A stretch of DNA of 64,000 bases from Amoebophrya sp. A120 (taxonomy: Eukaryota; Sar; Dinophyceae; Syndiniales; Amoebophryaceae): NCBI GenBank assembly GCA_905178155.1, contig CAJINV010000015.1, positions 1,237,495 to 1,301,494 of the forward strand, read 5' to 3'. Made by a program: the position numbers and the translations under genes. Below the pieces are notes generated by a model. It was not told where the DNA came from. It worked only from the letters and a program-made list of their open reading frames with translations, and did no database searches. Shown piece after piece: positions 35,201-39,454 of the stretch. Every line of letters starts with the position of its first letter. Position 1 is the first letter of the stretch.

Positions 35201-38200
35201 TTCATGTTTGTCATGCTTGTCTGGCATGACTCTTAAATCTGTCATGCACATTACCCAAGAGCTCCGTTTTTCTGTGATGCAGAAGCGCAGTTTGTCATGC
35301 AGAATAGGCAACACCTAGGACCTCAGAAACTTGTCATGCTGAGCCAGCATTTGTAGCCTCATCATGAGACGCCACCCAGCATCACAAGTTTCCAGACCCA
35401 GACATTTTTACATTTGATAAGCAGATTTTCGTCACGATACGGGCGGCGATCAGACCTGTGACGTAGGGCATCAGGTGTTGATATCCTGAGTAAAAACGTA
35501 CCCACACCATAGTCAAGATAGGGAATCGGCTAGACAAATCCACAAGCTTTGGCTGTTTTGCATGACAAATTCGGACGCGTATTGTAGTGCTGTTTGAGCT
35601 AGTTCAGCAGCATTACAGATCTAGTCTCTCATGCTGATTGGAGCTTGACAAATTTCAAAACACCATTAGAAAATGCTTCTCATGGGGCTCCGCATGAGAA
35701 ACATTTTAAGCTTGCAGATTTGCATGACAACTCTGGTGTGGGTACGTTTTTACTCAGGATAGTTGACGGGGCGCGGCCAGTGCACCTGGCCCCCCCTGTG
35801 CAGCTGCGCCCATGATCTGCACCTGGTTGTATTGAGCAACAGGCTGCAGCACCGAGAACCCCTTGAACGCCTGGCTCAAGGGGCTTCCGTGCACCGTGAT
35901 GGCAAAAGCCGCGTGTTGCAACGAAGCTTCTGCTTCTTTTCCGGGTACTACGGGAGAGAACTCCGCCTTCGCCGTGAGCGCCACTGCCTTCCCCACCAGG
36001 CTCACGTGACTCTTGCAGGCTGCAGACGCCGCCTCCGGGCGAGGCCATCGACCGACATCCCCGGAAGTCGTGGAGCTGCAGGTAAAGAACATGGCCCGCG
36101 CCAGCTCAGGCATCTCCGAGAGTTGCTTGTGAGTCACATCTGTGTTCGCTCCCACGACATCCTGTTGGGTCAGGCCAACCATCTCCTTCTGCGCCGCCAC
36201 CGCAGCGTGCTCGAGATACCGCTCCACCGTGTCCGAGAGCGCGCGCGTTTTCTGTGCCGGGGGGCCGTTGAGCAGATCCACCCCGAACCGGGCGGCCGAC
36301 TCCTCCAGGTTGCGCGCGAACTTCTCGAGCCAGGGCACGGCCAGGTTGTGACCGTGATGATATCCTGAGTAGAAATGTCCCCACACCAGAGTCAAGATGG
36401 GAAATCTGCTAGACAAATCTGTCAGCTTTTGCTGTTGCGCATGACAAGTTTGGCATCGTAGTGCAAGCATGCTTAGCTTGTTCAGCAGCATCACAGATCT
36501 AGCATATCATGCTGATTCTAGCATTACAAATCCCCAAACACGACTAGAAAGCCCTTCTCATGGGTCTCCGCATGAAAAACATTTTCAGCATGCAGATTTG
36601 CATTACAACTCTGGGGTGGGGATGTTTTTACAGATGATAGATGATTAATCTGGTTCAGCACGGGAAGCAGGTAGCTCGCCACAAACATCTGGTCCACGAA
36701 AATTCGGTCAACGAAGTGGTGAAACGCATCGTGCCCGTATCCTATGTAAAAACGTCCCCACACCATAGTCAAGTTGGGGAATCGGCTAGACAAATCCACA
36801 AGTTTTGGCTGTTTTGCATGACAAATTTGGATTCGTAGTGTAGTGCTGTTTGAGCTAGCTCAGCAGCATCACAGATCTAGCATACCATGCTGATTGGAGC
36901 ATGACAAATTTCAAAACACGATTGGAAAATGCTTCTCATGGGGCTCCGCATGAGAAACATTTTTAGCATGCAGATTTGCATTACAACTATGGGGTGGGTA
37001 CGTTTTTAAACAGGATAGCCCGCGGCTGCGGGTCATGAGCTGCAGCTCACTTGTCACGTAGTCCAGGTGGCCCACAAACTCTTGCGAGATCTTTTCCATC
37101 TCCACGTACAGCGCCGGAAGCTCGAACGGTTGCGGCCTCGGCGGAGTATTCCCGACGGACACGGTCGCGGTAGCGGTGGTTCCGACACCAATTCCCGAGG
37201 CGGGGGGACCAGCACCTGCTCCCAATCCGGAGTTAGATGAACCGACCCCCGCTTATGCATTGCAAATATGTCTGGGTCCTCTGGAAGAGTCCTCCAACTT
37301 GTGATGCTAAATCTCGACCAGATAAAAATCTGTATTGCATGGGTGCCAAGTCGTGCTGCCCACTTTTCGCTGCAAAAACGGCGAATTTCTTATGCGGGGT
37401 GAGCATTTTTAGATAGGAAGCTCCTTGTACTTGTTTCGCAAAACCTGTAATGCTTGGCGTGCAGCATTCCAGCAGATCCAGACCACTGATCTGTACAACG
37501 AGCAGAAGATGCATGTGACAAACAAGCGCACTCTTCCAGAGGACCTCCCAGACATATTTGCAATTGATACCGTTGCTGTTGTACTTCTCACGGGTCCTCG
37601 TGCTGTCCCTCCATCTCGTCCGTTCGAGGACCTCATGGCACTCTGCTCCAGTTCGCTCAAATACTGAAAGAACATGTTGCACTTTTCCTCCAGATTGTTT
37701 CCTTGGTGTTCTACATCGTCAGCCAGCCGCTCCATGGCCTCCTGTGCCGCGCCCCCCATCGCGCCGGCGTCTCGGAAGACTTGCTGCACGTGCGCGGCGT
37801 CTGGAATTACATATGACCCGCTCCTCGCTGGCTCAACATGTTGGTTGCACCAGTCTGCGAATCCGCCGTTTTGGAAGCTTGCTCGTGCCCTTTGCAGAAG
37901 TTCTCCGTAGTTCATACTAAGCCCCGCCTGCGGGTCAACGTTTGCCTTTGCTGGAAGCACTCCGGGGTAAAGCGTCTTCTTTATATTCGAGTCGATGTTG
38001 GCCAAGATCGTTCTCGCAACGTCGGGCCAGTCCTGGTCGGAATCCAGTCTCTGCCCAGTTTTCTGGCAGTACCTCTCGAGATCCTCTCGGGCCTGTGCTG
38101 GGAGGAAACGCAGCGCGAGGCTCCGCGACTCGGCTTCCCGCGTCTGCTCCTCCGTAGGATCGGCACTGTTGTAGAGAGTTTCCAAAAGGTTCTCGCAGGC

Positions 38201-39454
38201 CGGTGCCGGGCCTTGGTCCGCCGCCAGGACGTCGTCGGCAAGGCTGTATTCTTCCAACCAGCGGTCGAATGATTCCAAGACCGGCAAGGTCGTGGTGGGG
38301 CTTGCAGCGTCCTCTCGGAAGGGATTTCCAGACTCGCTGCACCTGCGATATTCGTCCTCAGGCCGGTCTCCGGCGAAGTTCAACTGCCCACACCAAAACT
38401 GCAACAGTGTGTGGGAGAAGTCTTTGAACATTTGCCTCGGAAGGTGCTGGTGATCATGGTCCTCGACACAGGTTTGCTTCACGAAGTCCTCTCCCGCGTT
38501 CGGGTAATCTCTCGAGAGCGCACTGAAGACGCGCACCACCCTCTTGACTAAACCTGACTCGGAAATGCCCTCGTCGGCGTCCGCCCACCGGTCCAGGAGA
38601 GGCGAGCAATTGTCAGCGAACATGGTGTCGACTGGCGACAAGCCTCCCTCGTCGTCCTTCTGAGACACAACTACAGGGTCGAAATACGTTTCCATCCACT
38701 CGCCCAAGCTCGCCGCTGACGGCAACACTGGATTATGCGCCGGAAGATTTTTACCGAAGGGGTTCTCGCGGGTGCAGCGGTCACGATGATCTCCCTGGAA
38801 AACGTCGCTGCACCACGAATTCAAAACGAGTTTGGCGAACTCCACGAACACCAAGTACCATTTGCTTTCTTCTATGACCCGCGCCGTACAGACGCCATCA
38901 AGTGACCGCCAAAAAGCATCATAGTCCTCCTGCGTGGTTCGTTCTCGAAAGACCTGATTTGCGACTTGGAGCACATTGTTCACCAGGTCCGCGGGATCGT
39001 CTGTTGCTCCCGGTACGTGACTTAGCATGATTTCGCACGCGGGAGGAAGCCAGTTTTGTTCCACTTCTCCCTCGTGCCAGCCATAATCGTCCTGGGGCGC
39101 ATCATAGTCGTAGTCGGAGGGATGAAACTCCGCTGCACTAATAAACGCCCCGCCCTGGTGGTGAGCCTGGTCGTGTACTTCTTCTGCCCAAAATTCATCT
39201 TCCGGGGGAATCGCTCCTTCCGCGCCAGCAAACTCTTCCGGGAAATAAAGTTGTGCTCGGTGCTGCCTCTTGTTCCCCCGCGTCCCGGACACAAAAGGCG
39301 TCGCGCTTTGAAGAAAATTATACTCCTGCAGAAGAGAAACCGCTCCTTGCAGAATGAACCCGGACGACAAGAAGTCGCGCTTCTTGCACCACCTCAAACG
39401 CCACGGGACCATTTGGGAGGTGTTCCGTGGGCGCAGTAGAGGTTTTGCGACCAT
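6817..39454 (-). CDS. Gene B: giant coiled-coil protein with ~10 helical repeats
   Basis: One gene read right to left. Supported coding blocks: 37570-39454, 37018-37253, 36640-36737, 35762-36360, 35440-35481, 34512-34820, 34206-34259, 33573-33932, 33199-33251, 32321-32876, 31110-31586, 30416-30947, 29974-30150, 29417-29726, 28970-29100, 28593-28649, 28200-28316, 27883-27987, 26740-27045, 26342-26427, 25919-25990, 24839-25228, 24447-24511, 23152-23544, 22373-22433, 20660-21010, 18130-18444, 16853-16904, 16131-16478, 15557-15632, 15055-15073, 14448-14522, 14112-14173, 13716-13786, 13305-13447, 12789-12840, 10305-10332, 9607-9942, 6817-8277. Joins from 39454 to 30416 and most later ones keep frame by hand. 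Ordinary introns are phase 1 between repeats. Phases do not close before the IE-T introns, so some small exons (about 8.3-9.6, 10.3-12.8, 16.9-18.1 and 22.4-23.1 kb) are missing from this model. No signal peptide or membrane segment is visible; the composition suggests a cytoskeletal or scaffold role (inference). The start ATG at 39454 is the first in a frame open up to a TGA at 39593-39595, so an upstream exon is possible. A split into two genes cannot be excluded. Confidence 0.7.
8282..8610. mobile_element. IE-T intron element (inverted ends CCACGGTG type)
   Basis: It lies in the intron upstream of the last gene B exon. Left arm TCACCCAAAAAACC...CACTGTAG at 8282-8310 and right arm CCACAGTGACGCGGTTTTTC at 8581-8600 are inverted copies. 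The acceptor AG of the intron lies at the outer edge of the left arm. No clear target duplication. Confidence 0.55.
8611..9606. other. Gene B intron sequence, no exon recognised
   Basis: Lies between the repeat exon 9607-9942 and the IE-T. Codon phases require at least one further small exon here or within 8278-8610, which I could not find. Confidence 0.35.
9607..9942 (-). CDS. Gene B repeat exon (penultimate repeat)
   Basis: Acceptor ATCACCAG and donor GTGAGG flank a phase 1-1 exon of 336 nt. It is strongly helical and charged. The motif LEENIRAQKDVI corresponds to LxxNxxxRxxLL, and DAAHYQGEIQKVEHQ to the H-x-x-E-V/L part. It ends with the usual K/R..G codon split by the intron. Confidence 0.7.
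10305..10332 (-). CDS. Gene B 28-nt micro-exon
   Basis: The acceptor TGTGTGACAG and donor GTAAGAAAG are excellent and enclose 28 nt reading EAAQRARAT, the same kind of charged/alanine linker as other short exons between repeats. Output phase 1 matches the next repeat exon. Confidence 0.55.
10337..10745. mobile_element. IE-T intron element
   Basis: Left arm at 10336-10370 (TCACACAAAAAAATAACCG, then TACCACTGTAA) is inverted at about 10718-10745 (CAGTGGTACGGTTTTCTTGG). The element occupies the intron upstream of the 28-nt micro-exon; the acceptor lies at its left edge. Confidence 0.5.
11451..11505. repeat. 55-bp direct repeat, copy 1
   Basis: Starts AATACGTCTGGTGTTCGG and is the subterminal part of the IE-A left arm. 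The second copy is at 12268-12322. Confidence 0.9.
11579..11599. repeat. Perfect palindrome inside the oversized IE
   Basis: Arms GCGGCCACC and GGTGGCCGC separated by CTA. GC-rich surroundings contain further short inverted words such as GCGCGCGGGCGC. Confidence 0.85.
11799..12238. repeat. Opposed minisatellite arrays GGAGAGGGTC / GACCCTCTCC
   Basis: From about 11799 to 11972 the plus strand repeats 9-12-bp units of the type GGGAGAGGGTC. From about 11986 to 12238 it repeats the complementary type CCGACCCTCTCC and CCACCCTCT. The two blocks can pair into one long imperfect hairpin with a centre near 11975. Strong purine/pyrimidine asymmetry, unlike any other part of the window. The arms here are short-unit tandem repeats, not the usual IE body. 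Confidence 0.85.
12268..12322. repeat. 55-bp direct repeat, copy 2
   Basis: Second copy of the IE-A subterminal sequence at 11451-11505, at the far edge of the minisatellite insert. Confidence 0.9.
12789..12840 (-). CDS. Gene B short coiled-coil exon (tentative)
   Basis: After acceptor AGAATAG the 52 nt read LMKEKAELDMDSAIVSV, a charged helical segment. The left limit is an introner-like end (TTTTTCGATA at about 12779-12788) whose partner end I could not locate. Phase relative to neighbours unproven. Confidence 0.35.
13305..14522 (-). CDS. Gene B exon group of four (D, C, B, A)
   Basis: Right to left: 14448-14522 (acceptor ATATCAG; GQMRELGGEYATRQQQLEAW), joined across an IE-B in frame to 14112-14173 (ELNHATDAEQWRTN; donor GTGAGG). 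Then 13716-13786 (FVIPLDNAVGRGEG), joined across an IE-A in frame to 13305-13447 (KKWREFLGDLAANRQ; donor GTAAGG). Each half carries a helical segment with a conserved Trp as in the gene B repeats, so this is a diverged repeat. The link between 14112 and 13786 contains an IE-C-like left end at 13787 (TATAAAAATG) whose right end is unclear; the phase there is unresolved. Confidence 0.55.
13448..13715. mobile_element. Introner IE-A, 268 bp
   Basis: Ends TATCAAGTGCAAATATG and CATATTTGCAATGCATA with GTCTGGGTCTGG arms. Flanks TCTTC / TCTGC (four of five). Removal plus one target copy is in frame. Confidence 0.85.
14174..14447. mobile_element. Introner IE-B, 274 bp
   Basis: Left TATCCTGAGGACAAACACCC, right GGGGACGTTTTTCCGCAGGTA. 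Target copies TCTAC / TCTGC. In-frame excision. Confidence 0.8.
15055..15073 (-). CDS. Gene B 19-nt micro-exon
   Basis: Acceptor CTCACAACAG and donor GTAAGTAGCC enclose 19 nt reading TADGRR plus one base. Phase 0 in and 1 out, as in the other linker exons placed after IE-T introns. Very short, hence tentative. Confidence 0.4.
15077..15372. mobile_element. IE-T intron element
   Basis: Left arm TTGTGAGACGAAAAAGCCGC (15078-15097, then GTCACTGTAG) and right arm ACAGTGATACGGCTTTTCGG (15343-15362) are inverted copies. Acceptor at the left edge. Occupies the intron between gene B exons 15557-15632 and 15055-15073. Confidence 0.5.
15557..15632 (-). CDS. Gene B exon, repeat tail
   Basis: Acceptor GGATTAG and consensus donor CAG|GTAAGTATG. 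The frame reads EAVRHVEKWLHRYAREGIL, matching the Trp-containing tail of the repeat. Output phase 0 fits the following micro-exon. Confidence 0.5.
16131..16478 (-). CDS. Gene B repeat exon
   Basis: Phase 1-1 exon with acceptor AATAAATCAG and donor GTAAGG. LGDNVRTREADL matches LxxNxxxRxxLL. The region after it is divergent (GMGTLASAWGGDVFGG) and ends EKEIRDRRTG. Confidence 0.7.
16853..16904 (-). CDS. Gene B linker exon, 52 nt
   Basis: Acceptor TGTGATGTCAG, donor GTACTTATT. Reads SEQEAARAKEDAKTEAK, a charged single-helix linker between repeats. Confidence 0.55.
16908..17612. mobile_element. IE-T intron element with a nested IE-A
   Basis: Left arm ACATCACACAGAAAACCGCA (16908-16927, then CCACCGTGG) is inverted at about 17577-17612 (CACGGTGATGCAACGGTTTT). 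The IE-A at 17176-17458 lies inside it. Confidence 0.55.
17176..17458. mobile_element. Introner IE-A, 283 bp, nested in IE-T
   Basis: Ends TATCCAAAGCAAGTATG and CGTACTTGCAATGCATA. Flanks GTAGG / GTACT (three of five). Confidence 0.7.
18130..18444 (-). CDS. Gene B repeat exon
   Basis: Phase 1-1, acceptor CAATCTTCAG, donor GTAAGAC. LGLNWQRRNSLL is the LxxNxxxRxxLL motif; HGELLQHHSTELQTLGTAWY is the second conserved motif with both His, Leu and Trp. Confidence 0.75.
18445..20659. other. Long gene B intron, no exon recognised
   Basis: 2.2 kb between two repeat exons. Phases allow the flanking exons to be joined directly, but a linker exon as found between other repeats may be hidden here. No introner ends seen. 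Confidence 0.4.
20660..21010 (-). CDS. Gene B repeat exon
   Basis: Phase 1-1, acceptor CCTGATAG, donor GTAAAG. LEHNVRERENLL and HGAMLLRHKSEATEIGANW are the two conserved motifs; ends EAIQKKLDG. Confidence 0.75.
22373..22433 (-). CDS. Gene B linker exon, 61 nt
   Basis: Acceptor TGTGTGATAACAG, donor GTATTTTC. Reads NQQRAEQAQRAQEQTREAAG, a charged/Gln helix. Phase 0 in, 1 out. Confidence 0.6.
22437..22819. mobile_element. IE-T intron element
   Basis: Left arm TTATCACACAAAAAACAAGC (22437-22456, then CGCGTCACCGTGG) is inverted at 22785-22819 (CCACGGTGGTGCAACGATTT). Its right flank (CTCGAGTTCTGAGTGTTG) is shared with the copy ending at 17612, showing the two introns are paralogous. Confidence 0.6.
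23152..23544 (-). CDS. Gene B repeat exon
   Basis: Phase 1-1 exon of 393 nt, acceptor AAATACAG, donor GTATTA. LQGNVNFRHTLL and HDALYRFHHTQV are the two motifs; ends SSIAAKLAG. An in-frame stop lies just beyond the donor. Confidence 0.75.
23907..24281. mobile_element. Introner IE-A, 375 bp, inside an ordinary intron
   Basis: Ends TATACAAATTCATATG and ACACATTTGCACTTGATA with GTCTGGGTCTGG arms. No clear target duplication; longer than most copies, so probably older or rearranged. Confidence 0.65.
24447..25228 (-). CDS. Gene B repeat, two exons split by an introner
   Basis: 24839-25228 (acceptor CACTATTCAG; LRENLNERRQLL; GETHDEMYQRHS) joins in frame across IE-B 24512-24838 to 24447-24511 (AEVDRLETAWLGQVRKKLDE; donor GTACGG). 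Together they give the clearest copy of the repeat: start LEHAYIDTRKEFE, end KKLDEG. Confidence 0.8.
24512..24838. mobile_element. Introner IE-B, 327 bp
   Basis: Left TATCCTCAGTAAAAACGTCC, right GGGGACGTTTTTGCTCAGGA then TA. Targets CGTTG / CGCTG. In frame. Confidence 0.85.
25919..25990 (-). CDS. Gene B linker exon, 72 nt
   Basis: Acceptor AAATAAACAG, donor GTAATTTTG. Phase 1-1. Reads ARVARAEEERRLKEAEEQ, a single charged helix between two repeats. Confidence 0.7.
26342..27045 (-). CDS. Gene B repeat, two exons split by an introner
   Basis: 26740-27045 (acceptor GCTAATCAG; LERQYIETRNAFE; LSANVQRRGDLI; GETHVA) joins in frame across IE-B 26428-26739 to 26342-26427 (MYTRHASEVTDLQAGW; donor GTACGG). 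Same split position in the repeat as at 24447-25228, but the two insertion points differ by a few bases. Confidence 0.8.
26428..26739. mobile_element. Introner IE-B, 312 bp
   Basis: Left TATCCTAAGTAAAAACGTCT, right ends TTTTTAATCAGGATA. Flanks TCGTG / TCGCA. Removal plus five bases restores the frame. Confidence 0.8.
27212..27465. mobile_element. Introner IE-A, 254 bp, inside an ordinary intron
   Basis: Ends TATCAAACGCAAATGTG and CATATTTGCGATTGATA. Flanks resemble ATTCT. It lies in the intron between gene B exons 27883-27987 and 26740-27045. Confidence 0.75.
27730..28530. repeat. Tandemly duplicated exon-intron modules
   Basis: Intron sequence 27730-27863 is repeated at 28041-28176 with about 90 percent identity (shared start AGGAGCGCCAGCAGCAG) and, more diverged, at 28391-28530. 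The modules are about 310-350 bp and carry the linker exons 27883-27987, 28200-28316 and 28593-28649. Confidence 0.8.
27883..28649 (-). CDS. Gene B three linker exons (57, 117, 105 nt)
   Basis: 28593-28649 (LGQEAEQAEKDRLRR), 28200-28316 (EREEEERKQREEQEAARRK) and 27883-27987 (RVEDEEARRAVEEQKRR). Donors GTAAGC, GTACTT, GTAATT; acceptors TTTACAG, AAAACAG, AAAACAG. All are phase 1-1 and join in frame to give one long charged single alpha-helix. Confidence 0.8.
28970..30150 (-). CDS. Gene B coiled coil and repeat, three exons
   Basis: 29974-30150 (LRESETARDKAERLKKDRD) joins in frame across an IE-A to 29417-29726 (AQRLLREQEQKHAQELKAKE; then LTGLQGNLDERKRLF, the LxxNxxxRxxLL motif across the next junction). 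That joins across IE-B 29101-29416, with perfect CGTCC targets, to 28970-29100 (AYTAENFFGKHEEDSGRL; donor GTACAA). Confidence 0.75.
29101..29416. mobile_element. Introner IE-B, 316 bp
   Basis: Left TATCCCGAGAAAAAACGTCC, right ends TTCTACTCAGGATA. Perfect target CGTCC on both sides. In frame. Confidence 0.85.
29727..29973. mobile_element. Introner IE-A, 247 bp
   Basis: Ends TATCAAATGCAAATGTG and CATATTTGCCTTTGATA. Flanks TCCTC / TTGTC weakly alike; removal of element plus five bases is in frame. Confidence 0.8.
30151..30415. mobile_element. Introner IE-A, 265 bp
   Basis: Ends TATCAACTCCAAATATT and GATATATTTGCACTGGATA. Flanks TGTCG / AGGCG do not match well and the exact splice join to 29974-30150 is unresolved. 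Confidence 0.75.
30416..30947 (-). CDS. Gene B first full repeat plus coiled coil
   Basis: Begins at the IE junction (LDEADTRRERMQALGERM), motif LQSNLEVRKSLL, then YEEDAARWQELSATVKRRL (Trp motif), then a long Glu/Arg-rich helix. In-frame with 31110-31586 upstream. Confidence 0.75.
30948..31109. mobile_element. Short introner, 162 bp, singleton family
   Basis: Inverted ends TATCCCAGAAAAAAAAGCAG and CTGTCTTTTTCTGGGGGATA; targets TTTCG / TTTCT. In frame. Confidence 0.8.
31110..31586 (-). CDS. Gene B coiled-coil exon
   Basis: 159 residues, heptad pattern, no proline in the core: LEEERKAWKSENDAAKGDAE, LEETKRQLAEAKADAANTE and similar. Likely a dimeric rod segment. Confidence 0.8.
31587..32320. 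mobile_element. Long introner-like element, 734 bp
   Basis: Ends TATCCTGTTCAAAAAACGAA and TTCTATTTCTTGCACGGGAT-A are inverted. Flanks CCTTC / TTTGC do not match, yet removal of the element plus five bases joins two coiled-coil exons in frame. It may contain further nested insertions. Confidence 0.6.
32321..32876 (-). CDS. Gene B coiled-coil exon
   Basis: 185 residues, Ala/Glu/Lys/Arg-rich heptads (ADKDHELAEKERELAAAVAA, ELAETLREQVTTLKEKL), preceded by AEVEEWLQG. In frame with both neighbours. Confidence 0.8.
32877..33198. mobile_element. Introner IE-C, 322 bp
   Basis: Left TATCAAAATGAAAAATCCCC, right GGGATTTTTCTTCTCAATA. Perfect target GGTTC. Inverted relative to the copy at 50953-51274. Confidence 0.9.
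33199..37253 (-). CDS. Gene B middle exons between introners
   Basis: Eight small exons, each bounded by introners on both sides: 37018-37253 (FELPALYVEMEKISQEFVGH), 36640-36737 (VDRIFVDQMFVASYLLPVL), 35762-36360 (AVPWLEKFARNLEESAARFG), 35440-35481, 34512-34820 (YERKLSELLDGGWFQHFPKL), 34206-34259, 33573-33932 (EQPYPKVFALVTLAKTAARR) and 33199-33251. All joins verified in frame. The sequence is mixed helical with proline-rich linkers; no known domain recognised. No ordinary GT-AG intron occurs in this part. Confidence 0.8.
33252..33572. mobile_element. Introner IE-C, 321 bp
   Basis: Left TATCATAGTGAAAAAAGCCC, right GGGGGCATTTTTCATTGTAA then TA. Perfect target TCGGT. Confidence 0.9.
33933..34205. 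mobile_element. Introner IE-B, 273 bp
   Basis: Starts TCTCCTAAGTAAAAACGTCC (TAT changed to TCT), ends TTCTTCAGGATA. Perfect target GCTCT. Confidence 0.88.
34260..34511. mobile_element. Introner IE-A, 252 bp
   Basis: Ends TATGAAATGCAAAAGTG and CATATTTGCAATCCATA. Perfect target AGTTC. Close relative of the copy at 54685-54942. Confidence 0.9.
34821..35439. mobile_element. Composite introner: IE-C split by an IE-A
   Basis: The outer element starts TATCAAAGTGAAGAAAGGAG and ends GGGGAGCAG[IE-A]ATTTTCGTCACGATA. Outer targets TGGGC / CGGGC. The inner IE-A at 35168-35419 has its own perfect target AGCAG. Removing the whole composite joins 35440-35481 to 34512-34820 in frame. Confidence 0.85.
35168..35419. 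mobile_element. Introner IE-A, 252 bp, nested
   Basis: Ends TATCAAATGTAAAAATG and CATTTTTACATTTGATA. Perfect target AGCAG within an IE-C arm. Near-identical, in inverse orientation, to 53331-53582 of gene C. Confidence 0.92.
35482..35761. mobile_element. Introner IE-B, 280 bp
   Basis: Left TATCCTGAGTAAAAACGTAC, right GTACGTTTTTACTCAGGATA. Perfect target GTTGA. In frame. Confidence 0.92.
36361..36639. mobile_element. Introner IE-B, 279 bp
   Basis: Left TATCCTGAGTAGAAATGTCC, right GATGTTTTTACAGATGATA. Perfect target GATGA. Body matches 46490-46768 in inverse orientation. Confidence 0.92.
36738..37017. mobile_element. Introner IE-B, 280 bp
   Basis: Left TATCCTATGTAAAAACGTCC, right TACGTTTTTAAACAGGATA. 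Perfect target GCCCG. Confidence 0.92.
37254..37569. mobile_element. Introner IE-A, 316 bp
   Basis: Ends TATGCATTGCAAATATG and CATATTTGCAATTGATA; arms carry an extra CCTCT insertion. Targets CCGCT / CCGTT. In frame. Confidence 0.88.
37570..39454 (-). CDS. Gene B first recognised exon, N-terminal region
   Basis: A 628-residue open exon from ATG 39454 to the introner. Acidic stretches (HPSDYDYDAPQDDYGWHEGE) precede two related blocks: each has a Phe/Trp-rich helix, a Cys and a SGNPF- or RENPFG-type turn (CTRENPFGKNLPAHNPVL; CSESGNPFREDAASPTTTL) followed by a W-LEEY or WMETYF segment. This suggests an internal duplication of ~110 residues. No known family recognised. An upstream exon is possible because the frame stays open to 39593. 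Confidence 0.75.

Noticed and set aside
37409-37569. C-terminal extension of the 686-codon ORF
   Set aside because: The last ~50 codons read through the arm of an IE-A; the exon ends at the target copy at 37570-37574.
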